The notes beneath the pieces were generated by a model. It was not told where the DNA came from and ran no database searches. It worked only from the letters and a program-made list of their open reading frames with translations. From a virus, in the IMG/VR virus record IMGVR_UViG_3300042308_001230, positions 1-20,836 of that record: DNA of 20,836 nt, one strand, 5' to 3'. Made by a program: the position numbers and the translations under genes. Below, piece after piece: positions 16,977 to 20,836 of this stretch (positions are counted from its first letter, which is position 1; each line of letters begins with the position of its first letter).

Positions 16977-18895
16977 GTTCATTAACTTTAGCCGAAAGCT
17001 CTTGAACAGCTTTAATTAAAATTCCAATAAATTCATCTAAATTTATAGCTTGCTGAGAATTGGAATCTTCTTTATCGGCAATTGCCCAACCGCTATATTC
17101 ATCTGTTGGAAATCCAGATTGCTCAAATGCTTCTTTTACTTCCTGCGCTACCAAACCAAAATGTTTTCTTTTTCCGGGCCCTACTGGCTCATATTCCGAC
17201 TGGTTAGTTTCTTGGTCAACTGAAACCACTTTACTATCACCAGAAGAATTTTTCATCAGATAAACTCTTGGTTTTAAAGTATTAATTAAACCTAAAACAC
17301 TTGGAGTATCTTCTATAGAATCTTTTATTCGACGATCTGATATCTTTACTAAACTACCACTATAATTAACGTTATTCCAATAATAACTTGCCGTTCCACA
17401 ATTTCTTGCACCGGCTGTAAAGGGATAAAAATTAGTGTCCCAACCTGAGCTACTTGGATTCACAAATCCAATACCATTGACTCTTGAAAAACCAGATGAA
17501 CCAAAAGAACAATAACCGGGTATCATAATATCCATCTATGTTAAGTGATCCACCACTAATTGTTGGAGAATTAATGCCAATAGATGCTGTAATTGTTCCA
17601 CCAGAAATTGTTTCAGCGGCCAAAGAACCGGTTGCAATTTTTCCACCACTAATAGTTGTTACACTATCGCCTATTCTTGCTTCTAACTCACCAGGTCTTA
17701 TTCTTATTGAAGCCTCATAAGCAGCATCCTCTGCGGTACCTTTAGCTTCTAAAGCTATCTCTCCAGCGCTAATTGCAGTACTAAGTGCTGTATCTGCATC
17801 TGACTTCGCTTCATTAATAAGTGTAAGAGTGTTGCCTCCGGTAATGTTGACATTACCACTTACTGTAAGTGTTGAGCCATCCCAAGTTAATTTATTACCT
17901 AAGGAAAATTGAGAGTCATCATCTACATAAAATGGAGTATTAGTATTATTGTAAACGCCTGTTCCAAGAAAAATTTTTGAATTACTTGCTATCACTGTAT
18001 TACCAGTTAACGTTAAATTTTTAGTGGTTATTGTATTGGCTGTAACATCACCTTCTTTTAGAACCTTGAACGGAGCACCAACTAAGGTTCCAGAACCCAA
18101 CCAAAGATTTCCATCACTATCAACGTGAAAAGATCCAGAGTCAAATCCACCAATGTCAATACTTCCTGCTATTGTTGCATCGTAGAAATATGCTCTACCG
18201 CTACCGTTGATTAACCAACCTGTTGTAGCATTTGCATAGCTTCCGCCCCCAACATCAACTCCATTAAAGGTAGAAGATTTAATAATTGAAGTTGCGCCAG
18301 CCATTGTAATAGTATGTGCGCCGATTGTTCCAGCTGTAATCTTAGATGCAGTAAGATCTATAATGTGCGCAGAATCTATAAGTGTTGTAGCAGTTGATGC
18401 CACAATTGGTGTCCATGCAGATTTATTGCTAGATGTATCTATTGATTGAACTCTGGCAAAGTAAAGCTTTTCTGTTGTCACTACAGTCGTGACTCCAGTA
18501 TTTGCATTTACCTGATTTGTTGTTTCAGAGTTTTGCGGAACATCAACAGCTACAACGTTTGAGGAGGAAAAGCCAGAAAGATATGGAGTTGCTCCAGAAT
18601 TAATAACATAAGTTGAACCACTTTGACTAATGTCTTCAGGAAGATAAACCTCATAGTTGTATCCTCTTAAGTCTGATTCATTAGAGGGATTAAAGCTAAT
18701 CATTATCGACTTGTAGTTGCCGACTATTGTTAAATCACCAAGTTCTGCCGGCTGAGTAAGGTCAGCTGGAACAGTAAATCTAACAGCTGAAGCTGGATCT
18801 AATAGAACATTTAATTCTACATCTTTTGGTTTAACTGTTAAAAGATATTGTTTTCCAGGTTTTAAATTTTGTATCGTTTTTTTGATTGTGGCCAT
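16957..18895 (-). CDS. Fibre or tailspike with S74 chaperone, needs +1 shift at CGG
   Basis: Starts at ATG 18895, sharing bases with the TAA of the upstream gene. In the first frame 459 codons contain an FN3-like region (about 40-170), 'SAHIIDLTASKITAGTIGAH' near 195, repeats of the 'SGG.I..G.L' type, and end at an in-frame CGG (17518-17516). Unshifted reading adds about 22 residues rich in Trp and Phe that look like out-of-frame sequence, then stops at 17450. In the +1 frame it continues for 186 residues, about 645 in total, ending in an intramolecular chaperone: 'ISDRRIKDSIEDTPSVL' near 519, then 'KHFGLVAQEVKEAFEQ' and a C-terminal coiled coil. In S74 families this domain drives trimer folding and then often cleaves itself off. 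An alternative is two genes, with a start at ATG 17535, but no ribosome site is seen there. Confidence 0.85.
17515..17518 (-). other. Putative CGGT +1 recoding site in spike gene
   Basis: Minus-strand context is TAT GAT ACC CGG TTA TTG. After the shift: TAT TGT TCT TTT GGT. It is the only CGG in the upstream frame, and it lies between the shaft and the S74 chaperone. The CCC run could also suggest an indel, but the match to the other four sites favours recoding. Confidence 0.75.
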
Positions 18896-19888
18896 TACCT
18901 TAAGCCTCCTATTGATTTGAAGGTTAAATCTGGATTTATTTCTTGATCATCTAAAGAAAAATAAAAGTTTCTTAAAAAACTTATTTTACTTACGTAAATT
19001 TGATTATTGCCTGATAAAATATTTTTATCTGATAAAGTTTCAATTTCTAAAGTATAGTCAAGATATTCTAAATCATTTTTTTGAAAAATTATTGATTCTT
19101 TTTCCTCAGTTGAATAACAATCAATTTCATACCAATCCAAAACTATATTTTCAGTTTCTTCTGAAGATTCATATTTTGTAGTTATTCTAACTTTACATTT
19201 ACCATATCCTGGACCAACTGCACCAGTTATTTTAATGTTTGGTCCACTAAAAGTTCCGACTATCTTAGATCCAACTTTTGTTGACAGGTTATTGACCCAA
19301 TCTGTTCCATCGTTAAAGTATGCCAATCTATAATATCCAATAGAGTTTTTATTAATCTCAGTGTCGTACAAATCAATACTCGGTGGAGTTGCGCTATAGT
19401 AAGGACTGTAGCCTGGACTTGCTTCAAGTGAATTAATAACAGTATTTGGATATTCTACGTATTCATAAGATGTTACTGAATTTGATGTAACTGGAGTTGC
19501 ATGAATATACTTTATATAGTCTGATCCATAGTAAACGCTATAGGTTCCATCTGGAAGACTATTTGCTTCGTGATTCTTTGCGGCCTTAAAATACATTATA
19601 CCGTCAACAATTCTAGTAACCACAGGAGTTGAAGCCTCTAATGTTGAAACATTAGAATTTTCATAAACCACTAAATATGAATGATCTTGCTCAACCTTAA
19701 GAAGACTCGAATTATATACATAGTTTAATTCATTATTTCCAATGTCTGCAAATAGCCAATCATTAGCAGTTATATAGTCCTTTAATTGATCTATTACTAT
19801 TCCGTCTTTTTAAAGGTGGAATGTTATAAACCTTTTGTTGAGGACTTGCAAGATTGCTTGTATTGTCTAAATATTTAAACCAGCTCAT
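18895..19888 (-). CDS. Virion protein of unknown function, needs +1 shift at CGG
   Basis: I start it at ATG 19888 (MSWFKYLDNTSNLASPQQKV), one base after the TGA of the upstream gene. After 28 codons there is an in-frame CGG (19804-19802); unshifted, it stops at residue 41. In the +1 frame it continues (IVIDQLKDYITANDWLFADI) to the TAA at 18895, about 330 residues. A GTG at 19671 could give a 258-residue form but would cut off a well-formed N-terminus. The protein is rich in Tyr, Ser and Asn and beta-like ('DGTYSVYYGSDYIKYIHATP', 'GYGKCKVRITTKYESSEETE'). No known family recognised. The TAATG junction couples it to the spike gene, so it may be its partner or attachment protein. Confidence 0.75.
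19801..19804 (-). other. Putative CGGA +1 recoding site in 330-residue virion gene
   Basis: Minus-strand context is TTA AAA AGA CGG AAT AGT. After the shift: ATA GTA ATA GAT CAA. The continuing frame has a stop at TAA a few bases before CGG, so the shift must fall within a short interval that includes this codon. The nearby A5 run is a competing explanation. Confidence 0.7.
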
Positions 19889-19889
19889 G

Positions 19890-20836
19890 TCACAACTCTA
19901 TGTATAATATTTCAAAATCGTATTTGTCCTTAAATTCATCTGGTATATCGATGCTGATATTTACATCTGCAACTGGAACCCCACCTATTAGTATATCAGG
20001 TGTGATGGAATCAATTTTGATAACAACTTCTTTTGCTGCTGAATTTATTTGCTGTAAATTAATTTCATTTCTTACCGACTCATAATCTATGTCTATAGAT
20101 CTTATTCTTTTAGATCCATCTGAGCCAGAATGAGAATGTTCACCTATCTGTACTCCGTCTATCTTTGCAGCATTTTCTACTGTTATATCTCCAACTATTA
20201 CTCCGCCAGACTTCATTAGATACTGGGGATGACTATCTTCGCTTAAGTCATCTAATAAAGAGTGACTAGATTTTAGTGAGTTAATTTGAGACTCATCTAC
20301 GAATAAACCAGAAAGCAAAGAAGCATAATTTGAATCTGTTTCGGTAGTAACAATTCTTTCTCTATTTACAGCTTTTATAGATAGCTGAGATATAAAGCTT
20401 GTGTACTTTCTTCTTTGAACTATAGATTGATACAAGGAATCTATTTTTGCAGATGTGTTATTCCTTCTTTCTAATAAGTCTGTTAAAACCGACTTAAAGT
20501 TACCCTCTGCGGCTAATAGTGCTATTGCTGCTTCTTCTGACAAAGAAGGTAGTTCTGTTTTCATATTTGTAGTTCTTATATCTAGAGCAAAATCGGAAAC
20601 AACTTTTGTTTTAAACCTTAATGATGGACTTAAATACTTATTGTAAAATACATTGCAGTTAGTTACCAAATCTTTATGAAGGGTATCTAACTGGCTGTCT
20701 ATCATGTTCGTTAAAGAGTTTACTTTGATAGAAAAAAATGCTTGAAATTGAGCGGCTTGCTTTTTAGTTGTTTTATCCACTTCGGTTTCTGGCAAACCTG
20801 TTGGGGATGATTTGATTGATTGGGCAAAGAGTTCCT
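19890..20836 (-). CDS. Virion structural protein, 5' end beyond window
   Basis: The frame is open to the right edge: codons before TTG 20795 read ELFAQSIKSSPTGLPETEVD, so the true start is probably outside. At least 314 residues are seen. The first half is helical ('SLTNMIDSQLDTLHKDLVTN', 'AAIALLAAEGNFKSVLTDLL'). The second half has 'SEDSHPQYLMKSGGVIVGDI' and 'GVQIGEHSHSGSDGSKRI', the 'HPQYL..GG...GD' and 'H.H.G' patterns of fibre- and baseplate-linked proteins. It ends at TGA 19890, one base before the next ATG. It may join the following spike to the virion. No in-frame CGG in the visible part. Confidence 0.75.
   Translation of the reverse strand, partial: ELFAQSIKSSPTGLPETEVDKTTKKQAAQFQAFFSIKVNSLTNMIDSQLDTLHKDLVTNCNVFYNKYLSPSLRFKTKVVSDFALDIRTTNMKTELPSLSEEAAIALLAAEGNFKSVLTDLLERRNNTSAKIDSLYQSIVQRRKYTSFISQLSIKAVNRERIVTTETDSNYASLLSGLFVDESQINSLKSSHSLLDDLSEDSHPQYLMKSGGVIVGDITVENAAKIDGVQIGEHSHSGSDGSKRIRSIDIDYESVRNEINLQQINSAAKEVVIKIDSITPDILIGGVPVADVNISIDIPDEFKDKYDFEILYIEL

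Noticed and set aside
17515-17522. Spike frame change as a simple homopolymer error in the CCC run
   Set aside because: Possible for this site alone, as is the A5 run near 19806, but three other sites have no homopolymer and all five share an in-phase CGG. One cause explains all of them better.
16957-17535. A separate S74 chaperone gene of 192 residues starting at ATG 17535
   Set aside because: No ribosome site is visible, the start would lie inside a longer reading frame, and the preceding frame ends in sequence that does not look like protein. A joined gene is more likely.
1-20836. A phage tRNA gene with an enlarged anticodon loop within this window
   Set aside because: The intergenic stretches are all under about 150 bases and none shows a cloverleaf or a TTCRA T-loop. 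If such a tRNA exists it lies elsewhere.
1-20836. CRISPR array, insertion sequence or attachment site
   Set aside because: The repeats seen are in-frame fibre or hexapeptide repeats; there are no spacer-like units, transposase motifs or integrase.

Overview
The window is about 20.8 kb of an AT-rich tailed double-stranded DNA phage genome (Caudoviricetes). Every supported gene lies on the minus strand, so it reads from high to low coordinates. The head genes (portal, prohead protease fused to a scaffold-like region, major capsid protein) look like an HK97-fold system. The fibre genes share the 'GDL.VNG.TTT.NT..L.VEDKNI' and 'FTVDAQGRLTAA' modules common in fibres of aquatic phages. The host cannot be fixed from the sequence; a freshwater or marine bacterium is the best guess. 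I see no tRNA, rRNA, CRISPR array, insertion sequence, origin or integration module.

Layout in transcription order: (1) 20836-16957, three virion genes: an incomplete structural protein, a 330-residue protein, and a 645-residue fibre or spike with an FN3-like front and a C-terminal S74 endosialidase-type chaperone. (2) 16941-9974, the head module, opened by a strong promoter placed to give a leaderless mRNA: two small genes, portal, a small acidic protein, a GT-A-type glycosyltransferase, protease/scaffold, a probable head-decoration protein, the major capsid protein, then a strong intrinsic terminator. (3) 9921-1, the tail and fibre module: two small virion proteins, a fibre-connector protein, fibres of 517 and 1054 residues, a Cys-rich protein with GFFGPP repeats, two small conserved phage proteins, and a third large fibre that runs off the left edge.

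The main result is a pattern in broken reading frames. Five genes are open only if the ribosome shifts +1 (skips one base) at one point. In all five, that point can be placed on an in-frame CGG codon, so that C is skipped and GGA or GGT is read next, or CGGA/CGGT is read as a four-base codon. The CGG codons are at 2348-2346, 3606-3604, 13550-13548, 17518-17516 and 19804-19802. By my hand scan these are the only in-frame CGG codons in the window. The trinucleotide occurs about a hundred more times on the coding strand, always out of frame. This is not what random indel errors give. It suggests that CGG is not a normal Arg codon in this phage and acts as a +1 frameshift or quadruplet codon. The genes affected are structural (a prohead protease, two fibres or spikes, a virion protein) plus the Cys-rich protein, so the device could gate late gene expression. 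All translations and counts were done by eye, without alignment or database searches.
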